Shown here: in pieces, positions 18,047 to 28,021 of the stretch | How the letters are laid out: each line of letters begins with the position of its first letter | How positions within the stretch are numbered: the stretch's first letter is position 1 | Source: Methanosarcina barkeri 3 | GTDB lineage: Archaea; Halobacteriota; Methanosarcinia; Methanosarcinales; Methanosarcinaceae | Length of the DNA: 64,000 nt | Direction of reading: 5' to 3' | Assembly: GCF_000970305.1 (NCBI RefSeq) | Contig: NZ_CP009517.1 | Location: 248,001 to 312,000 of the forward strand | Notes under the pieces: generated by a model | What the model saw: only the letters and a program-made list of their open reading frames with translations | The model's database searches: none | Told to the model about the DNA's origin: nothing | Translations under genes and position numbers: made by a program

Positions 18047-18757
18047 ATGCAGGAAAGGAAAATTGAGTTTCAGCAATCCAGGTTTCAGTCAGAAAATAAC
18101 TCATTCAGGTGTGAGCTGATAAGCTTTAATGAAGTCTTGAAGCTTTCCAAAATTCTTGCACGAAAAATTAAAGCTTCTGGTTATATACCTGACCTGATTG
18201 TTGCCGTAGGGAGAGGAGGTTATGTGCCCGGAAGGCTGGTTTCCGACTTTTTGCTCTTCAGTGACCTTACCTCAATGAAGATCGAGCATTACACACGAGC
18301 TGCAGACACGCTGGAAGAGACAAGAATAAAATTTCCTATTCCTGAGAATATATCAGGAAAAAAAATTTTAATTATTGATGATGTAACCGACACCGGTGAG
18401 ACACTCAAGCTTGCAGCGGACTACGTCCTGAGTCTGAATACGACAGATGTCAGGACTGCAGTCCTCCAGCATAAGACCTGCTCGGCTTTCACACCTGACT
18501 TTTATGCTCAGAAGATTCTCAAATGGCGCTGGATAATTTATCCCTGGGCCAGGTATGAGGATCTGGCAGGTTTTGCAGAAAAGATTCTCCAGAACAGGCC
18601 TCTTGATCTCCCTCAAATTATAGCCGAGTTTAAACATAGGTATGAGCTGGATCTCAAGGAATTCGAACTTCTCGAAATTCTGGGCGATCTAACGGAAAGG
18701 GGTGAGCTTGAAAGCATAGAACAGAATCAAAGAAAGCTATGGAGTATCAAGCAGTAG
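18047..18757 (+). CDS. Xanthine/guanine-type phosphoribosyltransferase
   Basis: 236 residues. LIVAVGRGGYVPGRLVSDFL is the first conserved block, and ILIIDDVTDTGETLKLAADY at about residues 106-125 is the PRPP-binding motif of type I phosphoribosyltransferases. YPWARYEDLAGF matches the C-terminal substrate-side segment of Gpt-like enzymes. It would transfer ribose 5-phosphate from PRPP to a purine base in salvage. The last ~60 residues form a helical extension (QIIAEFKHRYELDLKEFELL) seen in archaeal members. AAGGCG precedes the ATG by about 9 bases. It stands alone with repeat arrays on both sides. Confidence 0.85.
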   Translation: MQERKIEFQQSRFQSENNSFRCELISFNEVLKLSKILARKIKASGYIPDLIVAVGRGGYVPGRLVSDFLLFSDLTSMKIEHYTRAADTLEETRIKFPIPENISGKKILIIDDVTDTGETLKLAADYVLSLNTTDVRTAVLQHKTCSAFTPDFYAQKILKWRWIIYPWARYEDLAGFAEKILQNRPLDLPQIIAEFKHRYELDLKEFELLEILGDLTERGELESIEQNQRKLWSIKQ

Positions 18758-18794
18758 GTACTTCAGGAAAAGGGTTCTAACCAAAAGATAAGAT

Positions 18795-18992
18795 CGATAG
18801 AATTAACGGATTGATAGAATCAATGGTTTTAGAGTTAACGGATTGATAGAATCAATGGTTTTAGAGTTAACGGATTGATAGAATCAATGGTTCTAGGGGT
18901 AACGGATTGATAGAATTAATAGATTAATAGAATTAATAGATTGATAGAATTAACAGATTAATAGAATTAATAGATTGATAGAATTAACGGAT
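18795..18992. repeat. Tandem repeat array, 32-bp and 13-16-bp units
   Basis: TTAACGGATTGATAGAATCA followed by ATGGTTTTAGAG (32 bp) occurs about three times from 18823. It then degenerates into shorter ATTGATAGAATTA(AC/AT) units to 18992. It follows the phosphoribosyltransferase stop. Confidence 0.85.
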
Positions 18993-19135
18993 CATCTATA
19001 GAACAAAAAAGATGAAAAGGGAAAAGGTTAGCTTCATCTCCCATCTAAAGGACAGGATGTTGCGACCTTTTACACTCCTAAAGTAATAATATTATAAAAT
19101 TCTCTATTTTTGAGGGTATAATGAATATATCTCAT

Positions 19136-19564
19136 TTATAACTTCAAAATTCCCAGATCAAGGCTCAGAGATACCACTACTGCAACAATTGAAAGTACTG
19201 AGATGATCAGGTAATTTGCACGTTCTTTTGATATCGAAAGACTGCACAGCAAATATTCCAGTCCTTCAAGGTCTTTATCCGTAAGTTTCTGCTGTCTCTT
19301 TATTTTTTCCAGCAGGTCCAGGTTTTTGACAACGCCAAACCTTCTCTTCGCAATATGGTATCTGTGTGTGAAGAACCATAGATAACCTACTACTCCGATA
19401 TACCAGATTGCTTTTCCCCAGAAAATGCTGTAGTGGTCAGCTATAATTATACTTCTTAACAGGATAGCGGAAATCAACCCTACATAAAAGTATAAATTGA
19501 TTACAGGCATCCCGTATCTATGGGGGATTTCAAATGTTGGAGTTTCAGATTTAAACTCGGTCAT
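19136..19564 (-). CDS. Hypothetical membrane protein downstream of glnK
   Basis: 142 residues with three predicted membrane segments: about 22-42 (VINLYFYVGLISAILLRSII), 50-68 (WGKAIWYIGVVGYLWFF) and 118-138 (LIISVLSIVAVVVSLSLDLG). The charged loop between helices two and three contains KIKRQQKLTDKDLEGLEYLL. No family is recognised. It begins 66 bases after glnK on the same strand and may be cotranscribed with amtB-glnK, though a separate promoter is possible. Confidence 0.6.
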   Translation of the reverse strand: MTEFKSETPTFEIPHRYGMPVINLYFYVGLISAILLRSIIIADHYSIFWGKAIWYIGVVGYLWFFTHRYHIAKRRFGVVKNLDLLEKIKRQQKLTDKDLEGLEYLLCSLSISKERANYLIISVLSIVAVVVSLSLDLGILKL

Positions 19565-19630
19565 AGTTCTTCTACCTGATTTCTAGAGTTGTTTAATAAT
19601 AATTGTAAATTAAGAAAAAGGGGATGCAGT

Positions 19631-19978
19631 TTAAAGAGCATCTCCATTTTGTTCTCCAGTTCTTATTCTGACTACAGTTTCAACGGGAATGACGAAGATC
19701 TTACCGTCTCCAATTTCTCCGGTATACGCTGCACTCTGAATAATTTTCATAATTTCTTCAATTTTATCCTCAGGGGCCGCAATCTCTATTTTGGTTTTGG
19801 GAAGAAGATCCACACAATATTTCTTACCTCTCCATTGCTGCACGATTCCTTTCTGCTGTCCACGTCCTTTGACATCAGTTACTGTCAGGCTAGGATATCC
19901 GGCTTCTTCAAGGGCATCTTTTACCTCATTCAGTTTATGGGGTTTTATTATTGCTTCTATTTTATACATTTTAGTCAT
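19631..19978 (-). CDS. glnK: P-II family nitrogen regulatory protein GlnK
   Basis: 115 residues, a typical PII trimer subunit. MYKIEAIIKPHKLNEVKDAL is the first strand and helix. The T-loop KGIVQQWRGKKYCVDLLPK retains the conserved tyrosine, and the C-terminal TGEIGDGKIFVIPVETVVRI is the nucleotide-binding B-loop/PII signature. It senses 2-oxoglutarate, ATP and ADP and plugs the adjacent AmtB channel when nitrogen is plentiful. Its ATG follows the amtB stop by one base, so translation is coupled, and GGAGG lies 6 bases upstream. This is the usual order amtB-glnK or glnK-amtB in methanogens, with expression presumably governed by NrpR. Confidence 0.95.
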   Translation of the reverse strand: MTKMYKIEAIIKPHKLNEVKDALEEAGYPSLTVTDVKGRGQQKGIVQQWRGKKYCVDLLPKTKIEIAAPEDKIEEIMKIIQSAAYTGEIGDGKIFVIPVETVVRIRTGEQNGDAL

Positions 19979-19979
19979 G

Positions 19980-21389
19980 TTAGTCCTCCCTCATAAGGTA
20001 CTCGGGATATGCTCTAATTCCGTGCTCAGAGATATCGAGGCCTTCGATTTCTTCTTCTTCAGATACTCTAAGCCCTATTACGGCATCGAGGATTTTAAAG
20101 ATTATATAAGAGAGTCCAAAGCCCCAGACCATGGTTACAAGTACTGATACAAGCTGGATAAGGAGTAAGCTGATTCCTCCGCCATAGAAGAGTCCAGGGA
20201 CTTGAGCAGCATATGAGGCGTCTGCAAGAATCCCGTTTCCAATTCCTATGGAAAAGAGCCCGACAGAGATCAGTCCCCAGCTTCCACAGTATCCGTGCAC
20301 TGCAATTGCACCTACAGGGTCGTCCAGTTTTAGTTTATTTTCGTTAAACATGACACCTGCGTAAATTATTATCCCGGCAACAAGACCAATCGCCAGGGCT
20401 GCCCAGTTTGATATCGATCCACAGGGAGCGGTGACTGCTACAAGCCCGCCGAGAAGCCCGTTTGCAGTGAGGGAGGGGTCCGGTTTTCCGGTCTTTATCC
20501 AGGTAATAACCATGACCGTAAGAGCTCCTGCAGCCCCTGCAAGGAAGGTATTGACTACTACCAGGTTCATATAAGGATCATTGGCATTGAGGGTGCTTCC
20601 TCCATTGAATCCCAGCCATCCGAGAGCCAGGATAAGAGTCCCCAGGAAAGTAATAGTCAGGTTATGACCTGGAATAGGTACGGGTTTTCCGTCTTTAAAT
20701 CTTCCTATCCTTGCGCCCACAAGAAGCACACCCGCAAGGGCAGAATATCCTCCTATTGAGTGTACGACCCCGGAACCGGCAAAGTCATGGCTCGCCACTC
20801 CGATTGCTTTTACTATTGGGCTATCGGCGCCACTTAAGAGAGCCATATCCGCTCCACTCCAGACCCAGTGGCCGTATATAGGGTAAATTACGGCTACCAT
20901 CATGACACAGTAGACAAGATAAGCCTTAAAATTGGTTCTCTCAGCCATTGCCCCTGAAACTATAGTAGCACCAGTAGCCGCGAAAACCATCTGGAAGAAC
21001 CACGAGTTCCAGATTGCGTTATCCGCACCTGCCAGGAAGAACTGATTGGTTCCTATTATGCCTGCGACATCAGCTCCGTACATTATGCCCCAACCAACGG
21101 CCCAGTAGACGAGAATGCCCAGGACAACAGTCATAAAGTTTTTCATCAGAATATTGGCGGTATTTTTACTTCTCGTAAGTCCAGTTTCCACGAGTGAGAA
21201 ACCTGCATGCATAAAGAATACCAGTCCACTTGCAAGTAACAACCACATAAACGTTAGTGTAGTCTTTACTTCTTCGATCGCTGCTGCATTTTCATCAGCC
21301 GTTACCGCAAAAGCTGGTGAAACCAGTGCTATAAGTAAAACAAAAGTAACTATCGGTAGTCTATTTAATTTTTCCATCTTTTTCAACAT
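19980..21389 (-). CDS. amtB: Ammonium transporter AmtB
   Basis: 469 residues from the ATG at 21387-21389, which has AAAGGAGG 6 bases upstream; a longer frame reaching 21455 lacks such a site. An N-terminal hydrophobic segment ending in SPAFA looks like a cleavable signal. Eleven transmembrane helices follow. The channel histidines are in GSGVVHSIGGYSALAG (about residue 208) and DDPVGAIAVHGYCGSWG (about 363). WNSWFFQMVFAATGATIVSG and the KDGKPVPIPGHN loop are classical Amt blocks. The short C-terminal tail carries EEEEIEGLDISEHGIRAYPE, the conserved regulatory segment. It conducts ammonium/ammonia into the cell and is controlled by GlnK. Confidence 0.95.
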   Translation of the reverse strand: MLKKMEKLNRLPIVTFVLLIALVSPAFAVTADENAAAIEEVKTTLTFMWLLLASGLVFFMHAGFSLVETGLTRSKNTANILMKNFMTVVLGILVYWAVGWGIMYGADVAGIIGTNQFFLAGADNAIWNSWFFQMVFAATGATIVSGAMAERTNFKAYLVYCVMMVAVIYPIYGHWVWSGADMALLSGADSPIVKAIGVASHDFAGSGVVHSIGGYSALAGVLLVGARIGRFKDGKPVPIPGHNLTITFLGTLILALGWLGFNGGSTLNANDPYMNLVVVNTFLAGAAGALTVMVITWIKTGKPDPSLTANGLLGGLVAVTAPCGSISNWAALAIGLVAGIIIYAGVMFNENKLKLDDPVGAIAVHGYCGSWGLISVGLFSIGIGNGILADASYAAQVPGLFYGGGISLLLIQLVSVLVTMVWGFGLSYIIFKILDAVIGLRVSEEEEIEGLDISEHGIRAYPEYLMRED

Positions 21390-21411
21390 ATTTGCCTCCT
21401 TTTCACCAGAA

Positions 21412-21449
21412 GTAGGTAACCGGTTGACTACTTGATGATATATATACTT
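21412..21449 (-). promoter_or_regulatory. amtB promoter with dyad operator, candidate NrpR site
   Basis: On the coding strand AAGTATATATA (21439-21449) is a TATA-like box. About 8 bases downstream lies GTAGTCAACCGGTTACCTAC (21412-21431), a dyad of form GTAGnnAACCGGTTnnCTAC that would cover the transcription start. In methanogens nitrogen genes are repressed by NrpR, which binds short inverted repeats at this position. The assignment rests on position and symmetry only. Confidence 0.45.
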
Positions 21450-22096
21450 TTCCATCTTGCGTGATATGTATTACAATGTAAACAGAAAAATAATTAAAAA
21501 GTAATCTGCTACACATGTCCAGAAATAAGTAAAAACCGTAATCCCTCATGAAAACTAATTCTTTGAATTTGTAGGAAAACTCTCCAAGTTAGCTACAAAA
21601 AGCTGAAACATACAAACTCAAACTGCAGGCATCTGTGCAAGCCTTATAGATTGGGCATGCTGATATGATTCCTGTTCTTTTTCTCAAAAACAACCAAATT
21701 TTTTTATTAGGTCTCTTTAGTATGAAGATGAAATTCCAGTTTGGATATGTTTTAATAATTATTAAATATTTATAAAATTCAAGTAAAACATTTAGAATGA
21801 AAAAATATTATGAAAGAAATAAAAAAGCATGTGAGGTTTTGTTTCACTTTCGACATAAAGGAAGAAAGATAGTAGAAAAAAAGGAAAGAAGATCAAAAAT
21901 AATAGAGAAAAGAAAAAAGAAAAAATATAATAAAAAAAGAAAAATGATGATAGAAAAAAAAAGATAATAGAAAAAAGAAAAAAGATAATAGAAAAAAGAA
22001 AAAAGAAAAAAGAAAAAAGATAATAGAAAAAAGAAAAAAGATAATAGGAAAAAAGTAAAAGAAAAAGAATTAGAAATTTTAAATGTTTATGGGGCT
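21450..22096. other. Spacer with purine-rich repeat tract
   Basis: From about 21860 to 22075 the plus strand is nearly pure purine plus scattered T, repeating AGAAAAAAGATAAT and AAAGAAAAAAG units. No gene is seen. The tract lies between the metallophosphoesterase stop and the amtB promoter. Confidence 0.6.
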
Positions 22097-22837
22097 TTAC
22101 ATGACTGTCTCAGTGACCAGTTCCCTATCTCCTTTTGAAAAGACTCTGGACACCCTGACTTTCCAGTTTCCGTTTGAATTCTCTTTGTCAGCCTGAATCA
22201 GGTTATAACACTGCGTGGTTTTTCCCCTGGTTTTGGAAGAACAGAATGTGCCTGCATTTACCACAAGCATGTTATTGAGGTTCCAGACCCAGGGAATGTG
22301 GCAGTGCCCGCAGAGGACAAGATTAACTTTGCAGCGGTTTAGAAGTTCCAGGACATCGCCTGCGTCCACAAGGACAGTATTTTCCCTTCCTGCCAGAGGT
22401 ATAGGAACAAGGTGGTGGTGCATGGCAAAAACCTTGAAATTTTCCCCTGAAAAGGCTTCTTTAATCCAGCCATAGTTTTCCCTGCCCAGATGACCTTCAT
22501 CGAGATCGGGTTGTGACGAATCGGCCCCTACAACCGTAACATCCTCAAAATTCCGCGAAAAATACCGGTCTGTAAAGAGATCTTCAAAATGCACATATCC
22601 TGCATTTTTCGAGTCATGGTTACCCGGGACAAGAATTTTATTCTTGCATTCAATCCTGTCAATAAACCCTTTTACTCCATCATATTCTGCTGAAAACCCA
22701 TTCTCAGTCAGGTCACCTGTAATCACTACAAGGTTTGGTTCCAGTCGGTTTATACTGTCAACCATAGACTCTGCAATCTCCGGAATAAAGTACGCATCTG
22801 AATAATGGATATCTGAAAGGTGTACAATCTGTATAAT
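22097..22837 (-). CDS. Calcineurin-like metallophosphoesterase with no normal start codon
   Basis: The first ATG (22763-22765) would begin MVDSINRLEPNLVVITGDLT and omit the first metal-binding motif. The same frame is open upstream and encodes IVHLSDIHYSDAYFIPEIAE, the DxH motif that belongs there. Further motifs are GDLTENG, VPGNHDS, MHHH and GHCHIPW, so all five blocks are present. Upstream of VHLSDIH the only candidates are ATA (22832-22834) and ATT (22835-22837), with GAGAGGAAGAAG just before and an in-frame TGA beyond. Either the gene uses a rare start or the original ATG has mutated to ATA. The family hydrolyses phosphoesters with a binuclear metal centre; the substrate is unknown. The length of about 246 residues is normal. 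Confidence 0.8.
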   Translation of the reverse strand: MIQIVHLSDIHYSDAYFIPEIAESMVDSINRLEPNLVVITGDLTENGFSAEYDGVKGFIDRIECKNKILVPGNHDSKNAGYVHFEDLFTDRYFSRNFEDVTVVGADSSQPDLDEGHLGRENYGWIKEAFSGENFKVFAMHHHLVPIPLAGRENTVLVDAGDVLELLNRCKVNLVLCGHCHIPWVWNLNNMLVVNAGTFCSSKTRGKTTQCYNLIQADKENSNGNWKVRVSRVFSKGDRELVTETVM

Positions 22838-23437
22838 TTCTTCTTCCTCTCATTTTCTTAATTTTGTAACATACATTGAATCTCTTATATTCAGAGCACA
22901 GGATTTCTGTACCATTATATATAGGTATCTCTCAAATCTACATATTCGAGAATATCTAATTATAATTCATTAAAAAAGGAGATTTTCATCCTAAAACCTT
23001 ATTTGTGTAGTATAAATATGTACCTGATTAATGTTCATGAACAATATCTATAAAAATCACATACCTAAATTACCCGATATGCACACACCTCATTTCAGCC
23101 CATCTTCTACCAGTAGGCGAGCGCGCGGCGGCAGGTTCCATATCATCATGTTGTCATAAAAATACCAAAATAAGTCGGGCAGAAAGACTAGAACTTTTAA
23201 AATTAGGTAGCTTGTAAAAGCATTGAGCTGCAACTTTTGATCACGTAGGATAGAGTTAGGGGATAAGTTTTTAAAGCTCAAATGCTGCCACGAATTTTAG
23301 TTCAAACCTTTTCACAAAAGATTTGCGTTAGACCAGTTAATTAAGCAAATAATCTCTCCGGAGCGAGTTAAGAATATAGCCTTTCTTGCCCCTAAATTAG
23401 CTTTCTAGGTTTATCTCAGTTTCTCTAGCCCATAATT
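22838..23437. other. Spacer upstream of the 85-bp repeat array
   Basis: A 63-codon minus-strand frame at 23090-23281 has no recognisable features. The segment 23100-23140 is unusually G+C-rich (GGCGAGCGCGCGGCGGC) for a spacer. Nothing else is identifiable. Confidence 0.4.
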
Positions 23438-23837
23438 CAGCCCCTTGAGCGAACTCGTGAGCGAAAAGGGCCCCGTCCTCCCGAGACAGGACTTGGGTTT
23501 CAGTGTTTTTCATTATGCTTCAGCCCTCTTGAGCGAACTACGTGAGCGAAAAGGGCCCCGTCCTCCCGAGACAGGACTTAGGTTTCAGTGTTTTTCATTA
23601 TGCTTCAGCCCTCTTGAGCGAACTACGTGAGCGAAAAGGGCCCCGTCCTCCCGAGACAGGACTTAGGTTTCAGTGTTTTTCATTATGCTTCAGCCCTCTT
23701 GAGCGAACTACGTGAGCGAAAAGGGCCCCGTCCTCCCGAGACAGGACTTAGGTTTCAGTGTTTTTCATTATGCTTCAGCCCTCTTGAGCGAACTACGTGA
23801 GCGAAAAGGGCCCCGTCCTCCCGAGACGGGACTCGGG
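23438..23837. repeat. 85-bp G+C-rich tandem repeat, four full copies plus one partial
   Basis: Units begin at 23438, 23521, 23606, 23691 and 23776. Each contains GAGCGAACTACGTGAGCGAA, AAGGGCCCCGTCCTCCCGAG, ACAGGACTTAGGTTTCAGTG and TTTTTCATTATGCTTCAGCC. Copies 2-4 are identical and the first and last differ slightly. Within a unit GTCCT and AGGAC form a hairpin around CCCGAGAC. It ends about 95 bp before aspS. Unit identity along its whole length and the 85-bp period exclude CRISPR. Function unknown. Confidence 0.95.
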
Positions 23838-23931
23838 CAACAAATAAATTAATAATGAGTTATGACTATTCACCTACGTTTCAGCTTCATCCTTATATTT
23901 TTCATTTATTACCCCAAATCAAGGTGAATTT

Positions 23932-25266
23932 ATGTCATTAGCAAAACTTAGAACACATTATACAGCCGATGTCAAGCCTGAAAATGTTGACAACGGTCAG
24001 AAAATTACTCTGGCAGGCTGGGTCCATGAGGTAAGAGACCTCGGAGGGATCTGTTTTGTAGTGCTTCGAGACCGCGAAGGAAAGGCTCAGGTTACTCTTG
24101 TAAAGAAAAAGATCGATAAAGAGCTATTTGATGCTGCAAGAAGGCTTATACGCGAGTCAGTAATTTCAGTAACCGGCACCGTTAAATTCGAAGAGAAAGC
24201 TCCAAACGGATACGAGTTGCTTCCTGAGGAGATTACTGTCCTGAATGTTGCAAATTCTCCATTGCCAATGGATACTACAGGCAAGGTAGAAGCTGAACTG
24301 GATACCAGATTGGACTCACGGTTTATCGACCTCAGGCGGGCCGAAACTACTGCGGTTTTTAAGATAAGGCATCAGGCTCTGCAGGCTATCAGGGAATACT
24401 TTGTTGAAAACGGATTTATCGAAACTGCAACCCCCAAGGTCGTAGCAACTGCAACCGAGGGAGGAACTGCACTGTTCCCGATTACATACTTTGACAGGGA
24501 AGCTTTTTTGAACCAGAGTCCTCAACTCTTCAAGCAAATCCTTATGAGCGGCGGTTTTGATAGGGTTTTTGAAATAGGTCCTATTTTCAGGGCCGAAGAG
24601 CACGACACTCGCAGACATTTGAATGAAGCTACTTCTATCGATGTTGAGGTAAGCTTTGCAGACCACTTCGATGTAATGGAGATTCTCGAAAACCTTGCGG
24701 CTTACGTCTACACGCAGGTTATTGAGAAATGCCAGCCTTCTCTTGAAACACTTGGAATTGAGCTCAAAGTCCCGAAAACTCCTTTCCTTAAGCTCACCTA
24801 TGACGAAGTAATCGAGATCATAAACGCCCGCTCGGAAGAGAAAATGCATTGGGGAGACGATCTGGGTACATCCGGAGAGCATATCGTGGGCAATTACGTC
24901 TACGAGACCACAGGGGAATCTCACTATTTCATTATTGACTGGCCGACTGAAATTAAACCTTTCTATGCCATGCCTTACGAGGACAGGCCGGAGTTCAGTA
25001 AGTCATTTGATATGATGCACCGTACAATGGAACTCTCATCAGGAGCTCAGCGTATCCACATTCCGGACTTGCTTAAGAGCAGGATAGAATCACAGGGCCT
25101 CAATCCTGAGGGCTTTGAGTTCTACCTTAAAGCTTTTGAATATGGCATGCCTCCACATGCAGGCTGGGGCATGGGTTGCGAACGCTTTATCATGACCATG
25201 CTCGGAACCGAAAATATCAGGGACACCGTACTCTTCCCCAGGGACAGGAGAAGACTTTCTCCCTGA
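23932..25266 (+). CDS. aspS: Aspartyl-tRNA synthetase
   Basis: 444 residues, the archaeal/eukaryotic-type length without the bacterial insertion domain. An N-terminal OB-fold anticodon-binding domain (about residues 15-105, [20 protein letters not shown]) precedes the class II catalytic core. Motif 2 is [20 protein letters not shown] (about 218-237) and motif 3 [15 protein letters not shown] (about 410-424). [20 protein letters not shown] is the aspartate/ATP site. It charges tRNA-Asp; archaeal enzymes may also charge tRNA-Asn, which this sequence does not settle. AAGGTG precedes the ATG. It lies immediately after the 85-bp repeat array, so its transcript or promoter region borders the array. 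Confidence 0.96.
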   Translation: MSLAKLRTHYTADVKPENVDNGQKITLAGWVHEVRDLGGICFVVLRDREGKAQVTLVKKKIDKELFDAARRLIRESVISVTGTVKFEEKAPNGYELLPEEITVLNVANSPLPMDTTGKVEAELDTRLDSRFIDLRRAETTAVFKIRHQALQAIREYFVENGFIETATPKVVATATEGGTALFPITYFDREAFLNQSPQLFKQILMSGGFDRVFEIGPIFRAEEHDTRRHLNEATSIDVEVSFADHFDVMEILENLAAYVYTQVIEKCQPSLETLGIELKVPKTPFLKLTYDEVIEIINARSEEKMHWGDDLGTSGEHIVGNYVYETTGESHYFIIDWPTEIKPFYAMPYEDRPEFSKSFDMMHRTMELSSGAQRIHIPDLLKSRIESQGLNPEGFEFYLKAFEYGMPPHAGWGMGCERFIMTMLGTENIRDTVLFPRDRRRLSP

Positions 25267-25396
25267 AATCCCTTCTTTTTGGAGTTTAAACGGTTTCAGC
25301 TTAAACACTTCAAGTTTAGTCTCCAGCTTAAGAATTTCATAATTTTTCCAGTACCTTTCATAATTTTTAGAGTATTCGAACCGGAGGGAACATAGC

Positions 25397-26095
25397 ATGA
25401 CAGAAAGAAACATATCTGCCGATTCCCCGGAAAAACGTGCAGCTGGTATCGCTGCATCCCGGATGGTTGAATCGGGAATGGTTGTAGGGCTTGGGACGGG
25501 CTCAACAGTAGCATATACGATAAAAGAACTCGGCAGGCGAGTGAGGGAAGAGGGACTTGAAATCCTTGGTGTTGTTACCTCATATCAGTCCGAAATGCTT
25601 GCCATAGAAGCCGGCATCCCTCTGGCTAACCTTGCCCAGCATCCGAAACTGGACATCGCCATTGACGGAGCAGACCAGATCGATTCGAAGCTATACGCAA
25701 TTAAAGGTGGGGGAGCTGCCCATACCCGAGAAAAAATCGTATCGGCATCTGCAAGACATTTTCTGGTCGTCGCTGACGAATCAAAAACGAGCATTCAGCT
25801 TAATAAGGCCGTACCTGTAGAAGTTCTCCCCTTTGCAAAAACTCTTGTGATTAAAAAGATAAAAGAGCTGGGAGGAAAGCCCGAATTAAGGCTTGGTCTG
25901 AGAAAAGACGGGCCTGTGATAACTGATAATGGAAATTTCGTACTTGATGTAAATTTAGGCGTAATAAACGACCCTGAAGGTCTGGCCCTTAAACTATCTT
26001 CAATTCCGGGAGTTGTTGAGCATGGAATATTTTCTAATGTGGACGAACTCTATATCGGGAAGAAAGACGGATCAGTAGAGATAGTAAGGAAGTAA
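25397..26095 (+). CDS. rpiA: Ribose-5-phosphate isomerase A
   Basis: 232 residues, normal for RpiA. The conserved blocks are [15 protein letters not shown] (phosphate site, about residues 34-48), [11 protein letters not shown] (about 83-93) and [19 protein letters not shown] with the catalytic lysine/glutamate region. [18 protein letters not shown] and [14 protein letters not shown] complete the fold. It interconverts ribose 5-phosphate and ribulose 5-phosphate, supplying nucleotide synthesis in an archaeon that uses the ribulose monophosphate or non-oxidative route. GGAGG lies about 10 bases before the ATG. It follows aspS by 130 bases and may be cotranscribed. Confidence 0.95.
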   Translation: MTERNISADSPEKRAAGIAASRMVESGMVVGLGTGSTVAYTIKELGRRVREEGLEILGVVTSYQSEMLAIEAGIPLANLAQHPKLDIAIDGADQIDSKLYAIKGGGAAHTREKIVSASARHFLVVADESKTSIQLNKAVPVEVLPFAKTLVIKKIKELGGKPELRLGLRKDGPVITDNGNFVLDVNLGVINDPEGLALKLSSIPGVVEHGIFSNVDELYIGKKDGSVEIVRK

Positions 26096-26328
26096 AAATA
26101 ATCAGGAAATATGAATGTTTCACCTTCCGGAATCGGAATATACCCGGTATGTTTTTATAGAAGTATTATCAGTTATTTTCTGATCAAATACTCTTCATAC
26201 AAGGCAACTGATTAAATCATATTTTCAGACTGATCTCGGGCTAAGAGTGACTATAGCCAGGATAACTTCAAATTATCAAGTAAAAAGCTTCGACACATAT
26301 ACTTCATTTTAAGGAGGTTTTGGTTAAG

Positions 26329-27972
26329 ATGGAAAAAGGTGGCCAGCCAATTATAATAGTAGATCCTAGAAAAGAGCAGACAAAGGGAAAAGAAGCACTC
26401 AGCATGAACATTGCGGCTGCAAAGGCAGTGGCCAGCATAGTCAAGAGCACACTCGGTCCTAGAGGAATGGATAAGATGCTTGTCAATCCTCTCGGGGACA
26501 TTACAATCACAAACGATGGTGCAACCATTTTACACGATATGTCCATCGAGCACCCTGCAGCCAAGATGGTGGCCGAAGTTGCAGAGTCACTTGAAAGTTC
26601 GGCAGGTGACGGGACTACAAGTGCTGTAGTATTTACAGGCAGCCTGCTGGAAAAGGCAGAAAGCCTTATTGAGAGTGGAGTTCACCCGACAGTTATTGTT
26701 AAGGGATACAGGCTTGCAGCCGAGAAGGCTGTTGAGATTCTCGAGAACCTGGCAGTTTCGACTGTCGAGAATGAAAAGGTGAAGCTTGTAGAAGTTGCCA
26801 AAACCTCTATTACAGGTAAAGCTTCAGACAGGTACAACCGTTTGATTGCGGAGCTCTGTGTGGATGCCGCACTCGCAATTCGTGAAAGAGGAATCGTTGA
26901 CCTTAAAAACATTATTCTTTCAAAAGATATCGGCGGCAAGATCGAAGATACCGAGTTTGTCGAAGGCATTGTTATAGACAAAGTCGCCCTTGACAAGGAA
27001 TTCCCTCTCAGAATTGAGAACCCAGCGATCGCTCTGATCGATACCCCTATGGAGATTGCCAAGACCACAAACAAAGCAAAACTTCAGATAAATGAATATG
27101 GCGATCTTGAGGATTTTGTAAAGCAGGAAGAAGCAGCCTTATTCGAAATGGCAGACTATGTCATCAGGGCAGGGGCAAACGCGGTTTTCTGTTCCAAAGG
27201 AATGGATGACAAGGTCGCAGCCTATCTGCAAAACCGGGGAATTTATGCAACCCGCAGGGTTAAGAATGAGGATATGCAGCACCTTGTAGATGCCACAGGC
27301 GGCAGGCCTATCCGCAATATCAAAGAACTGACCCGGAAAGAACTCGGGCATGCCGGGCTCCTTGAACAGGACCGTGACGGTGACCAGGGTAAGACCTATC
27401 TCAGGGACTGCAAGGGTGCAAAATCCGTATCTATTGTCATTAGGGGCGGTACCGAACACATAGTCGACAATCTTGAGCGCGCAATTGACGATGCTCTCAG
27501 AGTAATAAAATGCACCATTGAAGACGGCAGGATAGTTGCGGGCGGTGGAGCTTCCGAAGTCGAAGTCGCACTTGAGCTTCGTACATATTCCGCTAGCGTA
27601 GGCGGTCGTGAACAGATGGCAATCAGGGCTTTTGCAGATGCCCTTGAAGAAATCCCGAAGACAATTGCCAGAAACGCAGGCCTGGACACTATCAACACAA
27701 TGGTGAACCTCAGGGCAAAGCATGCTGAAAACAAAAACGCAGGCCTGAACATCAATACCGGTGCTGCCGAAGACATGCTCGAAAAAGGCATTGTTGACCC
27801 TCTCAGGGTTAAGGTCAACTCTATCAAATCCGGTTCCGAAGCCGCAGTGATGGTGCTCCGTGTGGATGATATGCTCCGCGCCCAGCGTACTGACATGCAG
27901 AATGTCAAACCCGAGCATATGGCAAGCACTTATGACGGAATGGCAGCTCCTGGACTTAACATGCGCAGGTAA
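26329..27972 (+). CDS. Thermosome subunit (group II chaperonin)
   Basis: 547 residues from the ATG at 26329, which has AAGGAGG 11 bases upstream. An in-frame TTG at 26320 is only two bases after that site and is less likely. The equatorial ATPase domain shows [28 protein letters not shown] and [12 protein letters not shown] (about residues 90-101). The apical domain lies around residues 210-370, and [20 protein letters not shown] belongs to the second equatorial half. The C-terminus ends PGLNMRR and lacks the glycine/methionine-rich tail seen in some thermosomes. It forms an eight-membered double ring that folds proteins. Methanosarcina encodes several paralogues and the exact subunit is not decided here. 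Confidence 0.95.
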   Translation: MEKGGQPIIIVDPRKEQTKGKEALSMNIAAAKAVASIVKSTLGPRGMDKMLVNPLGDITITNDGATILHDMSIEHPAAKMVAEVAESLESSAGDGTTSAVVFTGSLLEKAESLIESGVHPTVIVKGYRLAAEKAVEILENLAVSTVENEKVKLVEVAKTSITGKASDRYNRLIAELCVDAALAIRERGIVDLKNIILSKDIGGKIEDTEFVEGIVIDKVALDKEFPLRIENPAIALIDTPMEIAKTTNKAKLQINEYGDLEDFVKQEEAALFEMADYVIRAGANAVFCSKGMDDKVAAYLQNRGIYATRRVKNEDMQHLVDATGGRPIRNIKELTRKELGHAGLLEQDRDGDQGKTYLRDCKGAKSVSIVIRGGTEHIVDNLERAIDDALRVIKCTIEDGRIVAGGGASEVEVALELRTYSASVGGREQMAIRAFADALEEIPKTIARNAGLDTINTMVNLRAKHAENKNAGLNINTGAAEDMLEKGIVDPLRVKVNSIKSGSEAAVMVLRVDDMLRAQRTDMQNVKPEHMASTYDGMAAPGLNMRR

Positions 27973-27999
27973 GTCAAGTTTTCGAATTAATATCACGAT

Positions 28000-28021
28000 A
28001 AGCACAGAGATTTCTGTGCTT
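28000..28021 (+). terminator. Hairpin terminator after the thermosome gene
   Basis: AAGCACAGA and TCTGTGCTT form a perfect 9-bp stem with a GATT loop, starting 28 bases after the stop codon. T-rich sequence follows (TTTATTTT and TTTTTTCAGTTTTTT). Confidence 0.6.

Noticed and set aside
23090-23281. 63-codon minus-strand frame with a G+C-rich end
   Set aside because: Only its last 20 residues look protein-like; there is no initiation signal and no family match, so it is left as spacer.
23438-23837. CRISPR array candidate (regular 85-bp period)
   Set aside because: The full 85-bp unit is identical between copies, so there are no unique spacers. No cas genes are in the window.
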